Assembly: GCA_965226245.1 (NCBI GenBank) | Contig: CBDDCL010000015.1 | Span: 5,208,001 to 5,272,000, forward strand | DNA: 64,000 bases | Source of the DNA: CBDCYS01 sp965226245 | GTDB taxonomy: Bacteria; Acidobacteriota; Terriglobia; Bryobacterales; UBA6623 | Direction of reading: 5' to 3' | Shown here: one piece after another, positions 1 to 8,700 of the stretch | Position numbering within the stretch: the stretch's first letter is position 1 | Layout: every line of letters begins with the position of its first letter | The notes under the pieces: generated by a model | Database searches by the model: none | Told to the model about the DNA's origin: nothing | Seen by the model: the letters and a program-made list of their open reading frames with translations, nothing else | Made by a program: the position numbers and the translations under genes

Positions 1-41
1 TTCTTCGGGGCCGCCTTCTTCTTGGCTGCTTTCTTGGCCAT
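1..41 (-). CDS. Lysine/alanine-rich basic protein, N-terminal fragment
   Basis: The reverse strand has an ATG at 41-39 and reads MAKKAAKKKAAPK before leaving the window. A GAGGT ribosome-binding site lies a few bases upstream. Such Lys/Ala/Pro-rich starts are typical of bacterial histone-H1-like or HU-like DNA-binding proteins. Only 13 codons are visible, so the subfamily cannot be settled. Confidence 0.5.
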   Translation of the reverse strand, partial: MAKKAAKKKAAPK

Positions 42-740
42 AGTTTTTTTTACCTCACTGTTTAGGAATCAAGTTCGGGGGCTCGGAAGCTGCCAGTTGC
101 TGCGCGTGTCGCGGCAATGTTCTCCCTACGCCCACTACATTGATCATCATAAATGTTTTAACACGTCTGGCCTCGTTCTCCAAACATTTTTTTTGTTTTT
201 GTTTTGACAAGTCCCTTGCCTGCAGGCGTTTCGTGCTTCATCGAAAGTCGCCGATGTCACGAGAGCCTTTATTTATAGGGGTTCGGTAATTCTTCAGCAA
301 CAACACGCCAGTTTTCAATCGATTTCGAAAACTTGCAGAACAGTTGATCGCGCCTGCCGCGCGAGATGATCGGTTGAATTCGTCGTGCGCCTCCCGCTGT
401 CACACGATCCGCGGTCGCGACAACACGCACGAGAGCTCTGCTTCATGCCGGCATGCGGGTGCAGAGTCCTCCTGGCAGGGAGCTGCGCGTTTCCCTCCAC
501 GCAAGATGGCGGGCCAAGCAGCAGCTCCGCAGGCCGCCGGCCGGCCCAAACTGAACGCCCCGGCACAGCAACAACGCCCAGCGTTCAACCGCCTTCTCGG
601 ACACGTCCGCGAACACTGTCGTTCGGCCTGCAATTGGCAACCAGAAACAACAAACGCGATGACGCGAAGGCTTCGCCGTCACGCAGTTGCGCACAAATAC
701 GCTTTGCTTTGCGTTCGCCAACTGAGCTACCTTCAGAAGT
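42..740. other. Intergenic region without a recognised gene
   Basis: This 0.7-kb stretch separates the divergent lysine-rich gene and the first M16 peptidase, so it should hold both promoters. It has an AT-rich block with T runs at about 180-210. Open frames on both strands overlap one another and match no family I recognise. I see no RNA gene. Confidence 0.5.
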
Positions 741-2267
741 ATGAAGTTGTTTTCGCGGGGATCTGTGTGTGCGTTGCTTCTCGGGAGCGTCCTGTTGCCC
801 GCCGCCTGGGCGCAGGATCTTGCGAGTTTCGAGAAGGCCGTCACCGAATTCACACTGGACAACGGGATGCACTTCATCGTCCTTGAGCGCCACCATGCGC
901 CCGTGGTTTCGTTCAACACTTACGCAAACGCCGGAAGCGCGGACGACCCGTCCGGCCTCACCGGTCTTGCTCATATGTTCGAGCACATGGCCTTCAAAGG
1001 CACGCCCAAGATCGGCTCCACCGACTACGGCAAAGAGCAGCGAGCGCTCGACGCGGTCGATCAGGCTTACGACGCGCTCCAAGGCGAACGCCATAAAGGA
1101 CCCCGCGCCGACGAAAAACGGCTCGCCGAACTCGAAGGAGAATTCGATCAAGCTGTCGAGGAAGCCGCCAAGCTGGCCAACAGTAGCGAATACACGCGCA
1201 TCATCGAAGAGAACGGCGGCACGGGCTTGAACGCCGGAACCTCGCTTGACGCGACTGTCTACTTCAATCGCCTGCCGTCCAACCGAACGGAGCTTTGGTT
1301 CTATCTCGAGTCGGAGCGTTTCCTGCGTCCGGTTTTTCGCGACTTCTACAAGGAGCGGGACGTTGTTCGCGAAGAACGGCGCATGCGCACGGAATCCAAC
1401 CCGCTGGGCCGTCTGATCGAGGCGTTTCTGGCAGCCGCCTATCAGGCCCATCCCTACGGCCGGCCTGGCGTGGGCTGGGCAAGCGATATCAACACCCTCA
1501 GCGTGGAGGACGCCCGGCGGTTTTTCGAACGATACTACGGTCCCGGCAACTTGACCGTGGCAATCGCGGGCGACATCGATCCGAAACAAATGCGGCAATG
1601 GGCGGAAGCGTACTTTGGACGCCTTCCGAAGCGGCCACTCCCTCCTCCGGTGCGGACCCAGGAACCCGAACAGCAAGGGGAGCGCCGCATTGAAGTTACC
1701 TCGGAATCGCAGCCGGCGGTCATCATCGGCTACAAGAAACCATCCCATCACCACGCCGACCGGGCCGTGTTCGACGTCATCTCGAGCGTCCTCAGCAGCG
1801 GCCGTACAAGCTGGCTCTACAAAGATTTGGTGCGCGACAAACAGATCGCCTTATTCGCCGGCGGTTTCCCCAATTTTCCCGGCAGCAAGTATACATCCCT
1901 TTTTCTCTTCTTCGCTCTGCCGACCGCCGGCCACACCGTCGAAGAGAACGAGCAGGCGATGTATGAAGTGATTGAGCGGATGAAGGATGAGCCGGTTGAC
2001 GAAGCCACCCTCGAGATGGTGAAGACGAAAGCCAGAGCAAGCTTGATTCAGCAACTCGACAATCCGGTCGGGCTGGCCTCGCAGCTAACGAGCAATCATG
2101 TCAACTTCGGCGATTGGCGCCAGATGTTTCGCCAGCTCGACGAAATCAGGCGTGTAACCGCAGATGACGTTCAGCGCGTCGCGAGGGAGTACTTCCGGCG
2201 CGACAAACGTACCGTCACCTACTCAGTCAAGCCGGAGCAGGACGATGCGGGCGCGGCGGATGAATGA
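741..2267 (+). CDS. M16 family zinc metallopeptidase, catalytic subunit
   Basis: A 508-residue exported peptidase of the pitrilysin/insulinase (M16) family, expected to degrade peptides in the periplasm or outer envelope. Residues 1-24 form a signal peptide ending AAWA. The inverted zinc motif HxxEH is present as HMFEH at residues 78-82. The third ligand should be a Glu in the segment around SNRTELWFYLESER. An inserted charged, probably helical stretch (about residues 105-155) lies between the zinc motif and that segment, as in many bacterial periplasmic M16 proteins. The stop overlaps the reading frame of the next gene, also M16, which lacks the zinc motif. Together they look like a two-gene catalytic/non-catalytic pair. 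The family call is secure; the substrate is unknown. Confidence 0.93.
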   Translation: MKLFSRGSVCALLLGSVLLPAAWAQDLASFEKAVTEFTLDNGMHFIVLERHHAPVVSFNTYANAGSADDPSGLTGLAHMFEHMAFKGTPKIGSTDYGKEQRALDAVDQAYDALQGERHKGPRADEKRLAELEGEFDQAVEEAAKLANSSEYTRIIEENGGTGLNAGTSLDATVYFNRLPSNRTELWFYLESERFLRPVFRDFYKERDVVREERRMRTESNPLGRLIEAFLAAAYQAHPYGRPGVGWASDINTLSVEDARRFFERYYGPGNLTVAIAGDIDPKQMRQWAEAYFGRLPKRPLPPPVRTQEPEQQGERRIEVTSESQPAVIIGYKKPSHHHADRAVFDVISSVLSSGRTSWLYKDLVRDKQIALFAGGFPNFPGSKYTSLFLFFALPTAGHTVEENEQAMYEVIERMKDEPVDEATLEMVKTKARASLIQQLDNPVGLASQLTSNHVNFGDWRQMFRQLDEIRRVTADDVQRVAREYFRRDKRTVTYSVKPEQDDAGAADE

Positions 2268-2280
2268 TCGGGAGGCAAAG

Positions 2281-4398
2281 TTGAGACGAGCAACGATCTT
2301 GGTATTCACGCTGCTGCTTGCGGCAGCCGTTTCGGCGCAGCAGCCCGCCTCTTCGCACGAGCAGATCGCCAAACGCTACCCGCCCTTGCGCGAAGTGGAA
2401 ATCCCGCAAGTCACCTCCCACACTCTTCCCAACGGAATCGAGTTGTACTTGCTGGAAGACCGCTCGCTTCCCGTCATCAGCGGCTCGGCTTCCATTCGTA
2501 CCGGAAATCTTTTCGACCCGCCCGGCAAGATTGGACTGGCCGGGATTACGGGGTCGGTCTGGAGGCTCGGCGGCACCGAATCGATGACCGGCGATGAGAT
2601 CGACGAAAAGCTCGAAAGCATGGCGGCATCCGTCGAAGCGGGGATTGGAGAAACCAGCGGCGAAGTCAGTTTCTGGACGCTCAGTGAAAACTTCGACCGG
2701 GTACTGGCCATATTCAGCGACGTCTTGACCAACTCGGCTTTTCGGCGGGACAAGATTGATTTCACTCTGCAGCAAGTTCGAAGCGCGATCGCGCGCCGCA
2801 ATGACGATGCCGCGGGTATCGCCGTCCGCGAGTTCCGCAACCTGGTCTACGGCGCCGATACGCCCTACGGATGGCAGATCGAGTACGAGCATCTGGGTCG
2901 CATCAAAAAGGCCGACCTCGAAGCTTTTTACAAACGCTATGTGTTTCCCGCCAACGTCAAGATGGCGATCTACGGCGACTTTTCCGCCGCGGACATGAAA
3001 GCGAAAATCGAGAAAGCTTTCGGGAGCTGGGAAGTCCAGCAACCGGCCGTCCCTCCTTTCCCAGAGGTGCCGAAAAAGCCCGCGGGCGGCGTGTTTCTGG
3101 TCGAGAAGAACGACGTCAACCAATCGAGCATCCGCATCGGTCATCTGGGAGGTCTGCTGAAAGACGAGGATTACCCCCCGCTCAGAGTCATGAGCACGGT
3201 TCTTGGCGGAGGATTTCAGAGCCGCCTGTTCCGGCAAGTCCGCGGCAACCTGGGGCTGGCTTACCAGGCCGGTGCTTCCTGGGGCGCGCAGTATGGCCAC
3301 CCCGGCATCTTCACGATGTCGATCGGCACGAAGTCGGAGTCGACCGTGCAGGCGATCGATGCGGCATTGAAGGAAGTCGAACGCATGCGTTCCGAGCCGG
3401 TCAGCGAGGAAGAACTGCGCACCGCCAAGGATTCGGTGCTCAACAGTTTCGTTTTTAACTTCGAGACGCCTCGCAAGACCCTTGACCGGCTGATGGTCTA
3501 TCGTTATTGGGGATATCCACAGGATTTTATTTTCCGGTTCAAGGAAAAGATCGCCGTTGTCACAAGAGAAGACGTGCAACGGGTGGCGGAAAAGTACCTG
3601 CGGCCCGGCGATTTGAAATTCGTCATCGTCGGCAAGCCCGCCGACTTTGACAAGCCCCTTGACAACCTCGGCAGGGAAGTCACCAAGCTGGACATTGCCA
3701 TTCCCGAACCAAAACAAGCTCTTTCCGAAGCCAGCGAAGGCACGCTCGAAAAAGGCCGCGCGATTCTCGCCAAAGCTCTCGAGGCCGCCGGAGGCGCCGA
3801 GAGACTGGCGGCGGTAAAAGACGTGACCGAGAAGGGCACGCTCGTCATGGGCCCCATGTCGCTCGAGCAAACCACGCAGATCATCGTCCCCGATGTCTTC
3901 CGGCAAGAGAATCGCATGCCCTTCGGCGCCATGACGGTGTTCCTCCACGGGGACAGCGGCTGGATGAACACTCCGCAAGGCCAGGGCCCCATGCCTGAAC
4001 CGCAGGTCAAGGAAGTGCGAGCTGCGTTATTCCATATGAGGGAGACGCTGTTGCTGAGCGCCGGTCAAGCCGGGCGAACGGTGAACTTCGTCCAACAGGG
4101 CGAAGCCGGGGGCAAAACCGCCGACGTCATCGAGATCACATCAACGGACGCAGGCTCGATCCGATTGTGGGTGGACTCCGAGAGTGGCGGCGTGCTCAAG
4201 TCGGTTCACCAAGGTTCGGCGGCGGGCGGCGGACCGGCGCGGATCGAACAAATCTACTCTGACTACCGTGAGGTCGACGGCATCCGGATACCCTTCAAGA
4301 CGCAGGTCAACCAAAACGGAAAAGAATTCGCGACCCTTACATTGACCGAGGTCATCTACAACAGCGGCCTCGACGCCGAGACTCTCTCCAAGCCTTGA
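2281..4398 (+). CDS. M16 family peptidase-like protein, non-catalytic, with C-terminal LolA-like domain
   Basis: About 705 residues. I chose TTG at 2281 because GGAGG lies 5 bases upstream at 2271-2275 and translation then opens directly with a signal peptide (MRRATILVFTLLLAAAVSAQ). An in-frame ATG at 2260, overlapping the previous stop, is the alternative. Residues up to about 480 are M16 N- and C-domains, but the zinc-motif position reads GLAGITGSVWRLGG, so HxxEH is lost. The last 200 residues resemble the LolA/outer-membrane-lipoprotein-sorting fold, with DGIRIPFKT near the end. Its position directly after a catalytic M16 gene fits the alpha/beta arrangement of M16B heterodimers. That function is inferred from family precedent. 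Confidence 0.88.
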   Translation: MRRATILVFTLLLAAAVSAQQPASSHEQIAKRYPPLREVEIPQVTSHTLPNGIELYLLEDRSLPVISGSASIRTGNLFDPPGKIGLAGITGSVWRLGGTESMTGDEIDEKLESMAASVEAGIGETSGEVSFWTLSENFDRVLAIFSDVLTNSAFRRDKIDFTLQQVRSAIARRNDDAAGIAVREFRNLVYGADTPYGWQIEYEHLGRIKKADLEAFYKRYVFPANVKMAIYGDFSAADMKAKIEKAFGSWEVQQPAVPPFPEVPKKPAGGVFLVEKNDVNQSSIRIGHLGGLLKDEDYPPLRVMSTVLGGGFQSRLFRQVRGNLGLAYQAGASWGAQYGHPGIFTMSIGTKSESTVQAIDAALKEVERMRSEPVSEEELRTAKDSVLNSFVFNFETPRKTLDRLMVYRYWGYPQDFIFRFKEKIAVVTREDVQRVAEKYLRPGDLKFVIVGKPADFDKPLDNLGREVTKLDIAIPEPKQALSEASEGTLEKGRAILAKALEAAGGAERLAAVKDVTEKGTLVMGPMSLEQTTQIIVPDVFRQENRMPFGAMTVFLHGDSGWMNTPQGQGPMPEPQVKEVRAALFHMRETLLLSAGQAGRTVNFVQQGEAGGKTADVIEITSTDAGSIRLWVDSESGGVLKSVHQGSAAGGGPARIEQIYSDYREVDGIRIPFKTQVNQNGKEFATLTLTEVIYNSGLDAETLSKP

Positions 4399-4570
4399 CC
4401 CAGGCAGCCGGCCCTGACAACATGGTTCGAAAGTGGCTGTGTTGATCTGTCCGGTGGGACGCACGTTTCTATCCCTCCAAGAACGTCGAAAAGTCCTTGT
4501 CTCAACGAGGGAACGGATGTACACTTAGTAATCGAATATCAGAATCCCTGATTCTGGAGGAAACATCGAG

Positions 4571-4590
4571 ATGAAGATCAATAACCGTGG
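4571..4590 (+). pseudogene. 5' end of the ankyrin/cytochrome gene, cut off by IS insertion
   Basis: ATG at 4571 has GGAGG at 4556-4560 and encodes MKINNRG before the IS begins at 4591. Removing the IS and one 8-bp target copy joins this to codons downstream of 5616 and restores a normal signal peptide, MKINNRGIAALLLALPIG followed by LTAGGE. The IS therefore sits inside the signal-peptide coding region of the gene now left at 5635-7881. Confidence 0.85.
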
Positions 4591-5616
4591 ATGGGGTATT
4601 TAGTTGACTCCAGTAGCCACAATATGTTGTGGTTGGGGGCATGAAGGAGGACTACCCCCGAAACCTCGTCGAGTTGGAAGCTCGATTCTCGACCGAGGAG
4701 GCGTGCCGGGAGTACCTGCTGAAGCTGCGCTGGCCGGAGGGGTTCGTGTGCCCGCGCTGTGGGATCCAGTCCTCATGGGCCAGCAAACGCAATCTGCTGC
4801 TCTGCGCCGACTGCGGTTACCAGGCCTCGGTGACGGCGGGCACGATTTTCCAGGACACCCGCAAGCCCTTGACGTTGTGGTTCCGGGCGGCTTGGTGGGT
4901 GACAACGCAAAAAGGCGGGGCCAGCGCGCTGGAGTTGCAGCGGGTCTTGGGTTTGGGTAGCTATGTAACCGCCTGGACCTGGCTGCACAAGTTCCGCCGC
5001 GCCATGGTGCGCCCCGGTCGCAATCGGCTGGTCGGCCGGGTGGAGGTGGACGAAACGTATGTGGGCGGAGTCGAAGAGGGCGTCCGAGGTCGCGAAATGG
5101 TTGGCAAAGCGTTAGTTGCGGTTGCTGCCGAGGAGGATGGGCGCGGTATGGGTCGCATCCGGCTCCGTCGGATCGCGGATGCCTCAGCGGCGAGCTTGGA
5201 AGCCTTTGTCGAAGAAGCTATCCAACCTGGCAGCCTCGTGCACACCGACGGCTGGGAAGGCTATGCGGGATTGGAGAACAAAGGATACGGCCATGAAGTC
5301 ACCGTGCTGCGCGGGAAGCGGCAATCGGCGAGTAAGCTGCTGCCGAGAGTCCATCGTGTCGCCTCTCTGCTAAAGCGCTGGCTGTTGGGGACCCACCAGG
5401 GGGCTGTCAGTCACGAGTATTTGGACTACTACCTGGACGAGTTCACGTTCCGCTTCAACCGGCGGACCTCACGGTCGCGCGGCAAACTTTGCTATCGCCT
5501 CCTCCAGCAGGCGGTCGCCGCCGACCCTGCTCCCTATAAGACAATGGTCGAGGCCACCAGGGCCGCACCCCCACCCCCAAGATGTAGTGGCTACTGGAGT
5601 CAACTAAATACCCCAT
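4591..5616 (+). mobile_element. IS1595-family insertion sequence, copy A (1026 bp)
   Basis: The ends are a perfect 30-bp inverted repeat beginning ATGGGGTATTTAGTTG (4591-4620 and 5587-5616). An 8-bp target duplication AACCGTGG flanks it at 4583-4590 and 5617-5624, the usual size for IS1595-type elements. One transposase gene fills the element. A second, inverted copy lies at 38673-39699. The two differ by only a few bases, including one G missing near the 3' end of the transposase here. The element interrupts the signal-peptide region of an ankyrin/cytochrome gene. Confidence 0.93.
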
Positions 5617-5618
5617 AA
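4629..5618 (+). CDS. IS1595-family transposase (altered C-terminus)
   Basis: A 329-residue DDE-type transposase. It has an N-terminal zinc ribbon (CPRCG ... CADCG, about residues 40-63), then the ISXO2-like catalytic core with VDETYVGG, HTDGWEGY and FRFNRR motifs. Relative to the copy at 38702-39661 one G is missing near the end. The last codons are therefore read in another frame through the right inverted repeat, and termination uses a TAA formed across the IS/host junction at 5616-5618. The normal copy ends 319 residues in. The core is intact, so activity is possible, but the tail is abnormal. Confidence 0.92.
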   Translation: MVGGMKEDYPRNLVELEARFSTEEACREYLLKLRWPEGFVCPRCGIQSSWASKRNLLLCADCGYQASVTAGTIFQDTRKPLTLWFRAAWWVTTQKGGASALELQRVLGLGSYVTAWTWLHKFRRAMVRPGRNRLVGRVEVDETYVGGVEEGVRGREMVGKALVAVAAEEDGRGMGRIRLRRIADASAASLEAFVEEAIQPGSLVHTDGWEGYAGLENKGYGHEVTVLRGKRQSASKLLPRVHRVASLLKRWLLGTHQGAVSHEYLDYYLDEFTFRFNRRTSRSRGKLCYRLLQQAVAADPAPYKTMVEATRAAPPPPRCSGYWSQLNTP

Positions 5619-5634
5619 CCGTGGAATCGCTGCT

Positions 5635-7881
5635 TTGCTGCTGGCGCTACCGATCGGGCTGACAGCCGGAGGAGAGTTACCCCCTGCCGCGGACATGACG
5701 GTGGACTTCAACCAGCACGTGCGTCCTATCCTGGCCGCCAAATGCCACTCCTGCCACGGAGAAAAACAACAGCAGGCCGGATTGCGCCTCGACAAGCGTC
5801 AAAACGCGCTGCGAGGCGGCGACTACGGCCCGGTCATCGTCCAAGGCAATGGCGCCGAAAGCAAGCTGATCAAGAAGCTGGTCACTGGGGATGGAGGAAT
5901 GCAGATGCCGCCGACCGGTCCGCTCGAAGCGGAACAGATCGGCGTCCTGCGGGCGTGGATCGACCAGGGCGCCGAGTTCGGCGACGTGGATTTCGAAGTC
6001 GCCAAGCCTCGGAAACCGGTCGATCCCAAGGTCAAGGAGTTGATCGCGGCGGTACGGAAGCACGACAACGCTGCTGTGAAAACAATCTTGAAGTCCGCGC
6101 CGGAACACGTCAACGGTCAGGACAGCGGCGGCTCTACGGCTCTTCATCATGCGGCGGGCTTCGGCACGCTCGAAACGATGAAACTGCTGATCGAGGCGGG
6201 CGCGGAAGTCGATGCCCGTAACGACCGGAACTCCACGCCCCTGCATTGGGCCGTCAGCGACACGGGGAAAATACGTCTTCTTCTTGCCCGCGGGGCGGAC
6301 ATCAACGCCAAGACCGAGAGGGAGCTTACGCCCCTCAGCCTGGCGGCGATGCATCGTTTCGACATTGCTCCACTGGAGCTGCTCCTGGAGAAAGGAGCCG
6401 ACCCGAACATCGCCAGCATCAACGGGCAAACACCGCTGATGGCGGCCGCGAGCGCCGGCAACGTGGAAGCGATGGAACTGCTTCTGGGGAAGAAAGCCGA
6501 TCCGCTGGCCGTTGCTGGCAGCGGAGCCGTAGCGCTGATGGCCGCCGCCGCGAGCCGCAACCCCGAAGCCGTCAAGCTGTTGCTCAAGCACGGCGCCGAG
6601 GTGAACGCCAAGACAAAGCGCGACCAGACCGCGATTTTCGAAGCTGCGTCGAGAGGGGCCGAGGATGTCGTGAAGCTTCTGCTCGAACAAGGCGCCGAAG
6701 TGAACATCGAAGACTATCAAGGCCACTCGCCGCTGACTTATGCCGCGATGTCGGAGTCGGTGTCCGCTCCAACGGTCCGCATGCTGCTTGAGAAAGGCGC
6801 CGAGACCGGCGTCTCTGGGCACGGCGTCTCTGGTCCGGAAGAGACCCCGCGCGATCTGGCCGGAAAACGTGGCGACAACGAGGTCGCGCGCCTCCTCGGT
6901 GTTTCGGAAGAAAAGCGCAAGAGCGGCGGCGTGGCTGCCGATCCCGAGGTTGCCGGCGATCGTTCCGCGGCGGAAGCGGTTGAAGCCGCCACCGCTTTGC
7001 TCGGAATGCAGAGTCCCAATTTCATCAAGCGGGGCGGCTGCAATTCCTGCCACAACCAGAATCTGCTCGCGGCGGCCGCTGCGTTAGCGCGCGAGCGGGG
7101 AATCAAAGCTCCGAAAGAGATTGTTCAGATCCCGTTGGAAGCGCTGGAACGCAGCCCCGAGCGCGCTATGAACAACGCGGTCATCGCGAGCGGAGTCCCC
7201 TATGAGCTTTTCGGCTACGCGGCCATGCGCCGCCCGCCCGATGAGTACACCGATTCGCTCGTCCACTACCTCAAGAGGGTTCAGGAGAAAGAAGGCTACT
7301 GGGCCAGCGGCCGCGGTACCCGGCCCCCGCTCAGCGCCGACGATTTCATTACAACTGCCATGACTGTCAAAGCCCTGAAGGTCTACTCCCGAGAAATAGA
7401 GCAGGCTGACACACAGAAACGGCTGGCGCTGGCGGCGAAATGGCTAGAGGCTGGGAAACCGCATAACACGCAAGAGCGGGCTTTCCATTTGCTGGGACTG
7501 AAATGGTCCGGCGGTGACGGCGGCGTCATCAAAAAGGCCGTGAAATCGCTGGCGGCGACCCAGCGCGCCGATGGAGGCTTCCCGCAGCTCCCGGCGATGG
7601 GCAGCGACGCCTACGCCACCGGCCAGGCGCTTTACGCACTCCACCTGGCGGGCGGCATGGACACCGGCGATGCGGTCTATCAAAAAGGAGTCCGCTATCT
7701 GCTGCGGACACAAGCGGCGGATGGTTCCTGGCATGTAAAGACGCGAGCGCTGCCGCTGCAACCCTATTTTGAAAGCGGTTTCCCCTACGGCTACGATCAA
7801 TGGATTTCGGCCGCGGGCACAAGCTGGGCCTCGATGGCGCTGGCCTTGACCGTGGAACCTCAAAAGCTCAGCCGCCGCTAA
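5635..7881 (+). CDS. Cytochrome c / ankyrin-repeat / terpenoid-cyclase-like fusion protein, 5'-disrupted
   Basis: The surviving frame is about 748 residues (TTG 5635; first ATG 5695). In order: a planctomycete-type cytochrome c domain with heme motif CHSCH and a MPP loop (first 100 residues); ankyrin repeats (about 130-420, with recurring LLLEKGA / TPLMAAA patterns); a second CxxCH (CNSCH, about 465); and a C-terminal alpha/alpha barrel of the prenyltransferase/squalene-cyclase type with two QxxDGxW-like repeats (TQRADGGFP, TQAADGSWH). Heme attachment requires export, and the IS at 4591-5616 has removed the start and signal peptide. The product is therefore probably non-functional unless a new exported start has arisen. 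The role is unknown; related acidobacterial fusions are uncharacterised as far as I know. Confidence 0.85.
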   Translation: MLLALPIGLTAGGELPPAADMTVDFNQHVRPILAAKCHSCHGEKQQQAGLRLDKRQNALRGGDYGPVIVQGNGAESKLIKKLVTGDGGMQMPPTGPLEAEQIGVLRAWIDQGAEFGDVDFEVAKPRKPVDPKVKELIAAVRKHDNAAVKTILKSAPEHVNGQDSGGSTALHHAAGFGTLETMKLLIEAGAEVDARNDRNSTPLHWAVSDTGKIRLLLARGADINAKTERELTPLSLAAMHRFDIAPLELLLEKGADPNIASINGQTPLMAAASAGNVEAMELLLGKKADPLAVAGSGAVALMAAAASRNPEAVKLLLKHGAEVNAKTKRDQTAIFEAASRGAEDVVKLLLEQGAEVNIEDYQGHSPLTYAAMSESVSAPTVRMLLEKGAETGVSGHGVSGPEETPRDLAGKRGDNEVARLLGVSEEKRKSGGVAADPEVAGDRSAAEAVEAATALLGMQSPNFIKRGGCNSCHNQNLLAAAAALARERGIKAPKEIVQIPLEALERSPERAMNNAVIASGVPYELFGYAAMRRPPDEYTDSLVHYLKRVQEKEGYWASGRGTRPPLSADDFITTAMTVKALKVYSREIEQADTQKRLALAAKWLEAGKPHNTQERAFHLLGLKWSGGDGGVIKKAVKSLAATQRADGGFPQLPAMGSDAYATGQALYALHLAGGMDTGDAVYQKGVRYLLRTQAADGSWHVKTRALPLQPYFESGFPYGYDQWISAAGTSWASMALALTVEPQKLSRR

Positions 7882-7943
7882 CCCGTCGCGGCCGGTGACG
7901 CCCGGCGCTCATCTCGTGCCATGGAATTTGTAGGGGCGGGTCG

Positions 7944-7978
7944 GCGACCGGCCAGTGACCCGACCGCGGGCCGGTCGC
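7944..7978. terminator. Hairpin between convergent genes
   Basis: GCGACCGGCC and GGCCGGTCGC form a perfect 10-bp stem with a 15-base loop between the convergent ankyrin and nucleotidyltransferase genes. There is no T run, so it is either a weak terminator or a repeat-derived hairpin. Confidence 0.35.
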
Positions 7979-8025
7979 TGAGCGGGCCCAGCGATTGTCA
8001 CAGACCAAAGTAAACAGTAACGGGG

Positions 8026-8475
8026 TTAGGCTTCGCCCATTTGTTCCAGCCGTTCGACATCCGCCAGATCTTGAAGCCGCCCGCTTGCTTGCTTGTTCTG
8101 GATGAGGCGTCTCTTGGAAAGGACGGGTACTGGCTCATGTTCGAACCTCGACATCACGCGGTCCGGCCAAGCTGCTGAAAATTCCACACCGGCGATCGAC
8201 GTAATGATGTCGATTCGCAAGGGCTCAACTCCGATCTGGAAAATTGTTCCCGGCTGAGTCAGGTCCTGTTCGCTCAGATCCTGCAGGGGCGCACCGAAGG
8301 CTTCGATCGCCCGGATGACCCGGCCGGCGTTCTCCGCGTCCGGACGGACCCAGACGTCCAAGTCCTTCGTCGCGCGCACCTGACCATGCGCCGCGAGGGC
8401 ATGAGCGCCGACGACCAGGTACTCAACGCCGTGAGCGTTGAACGCGGCTAACAGATCTTTGTAGTCGGAGTGCAC
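8026..8475 (-). CDS. Nucleotidyltransferase-fold protein (MNT/AbiEii-like)
   Basis: 149 residues. The pattern GAHALAAHG ... ATKDLDVWV is the GS...DxD-type active site of minimal nucleotidyltransferases; the serine is replaced and the acidic pair reads DLD. RIDIITSI gives a further acidic residue. Proteins of this type are often encoded after a small partner gene, as here (8423-8644), and in known cases act as toxins or antitoxins that transfer nucleotides to tRNA or partner proteins. That this pair works as a toxin-antitoxin system is inference. The two genes overlap by 53 bp. Confidence 0.7.
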   Translation of the reverse strand: MHSDYKDLLAAFNAHGVEYLVVGAHALAAHGQVRATKDLDVWVRPDAENAGRVIRAIEAFGAPLQDLSEQDLTQPGTIFQIGVEPLRIDIITSIAGVEFSAAWPDRVMSRFEHEPVPVLSKRRLIQNKQASGRLQDLADVERLEQMGEA

Positions 8476-8644
8476 TCGGGTCTTCCACCTGCCAGGCGAG
8501 GCAGGCGCGGGTCAGATCCCAGACAGCATTCATCCGCTCCTCCGGCGTATAGCTGCTCCAGTCGGCCTCGCCGGAAGGGGACGCTCCGTCCCGAAAGACC
8601 CGGGTTTTGAGGACGATTTCGCGATCCGAGGCCACTACTGTCAT
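8423..8644 (-). CDS. Small partner protein of the nucleotidyltransferase
   Basis: 73 residues, translated from 8644 and overlapping the nucleotidyltransferase start. The centre reads YTPEERMNAVWDLTRACLAW and the tail LQRSVSRVQRSRR is basic. I recognise this layout as that of small proteins commonly encoded just before such nucleotidyltransferases, with a conserved R-M-x-x-VW-x-L-T core. No biochemical role is known to me. The overlap suggests translational coupling. Confidence 0.55.
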   Translation of the reverse strand: MTVVASDREIVLKTRVFRDGASPSGEADWSSYTPEERMNAVWDLTRACLAWQVEDPSALRLQRSVSRVQRSRR

Positions 8645-8700
8645 GATAGCTCGCGCCTAGCGTCAGTGATAGATTCGGTCTTCCCCGCAACCACTAGCGT

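Noticed and set aside
344..886. Plus-strand frames before the first M16 gene
   Set aside because: Several overlapping frames with no domain, signal or ribosome-binding site.
2227..3978. Long minus-strand frame opposite the second M16 gene
   Set aside because: Antisense shadow with no domain; the plus strand has M16 homology across the same bases.
5677..7053. Long minus-strand open frame of 458 codons opposite the ankyrin gene
   Set aside because: It is an antisense shadow of GC-rich coding sequence. The plus strand carries clear cytochrome and ankyrin motifs.
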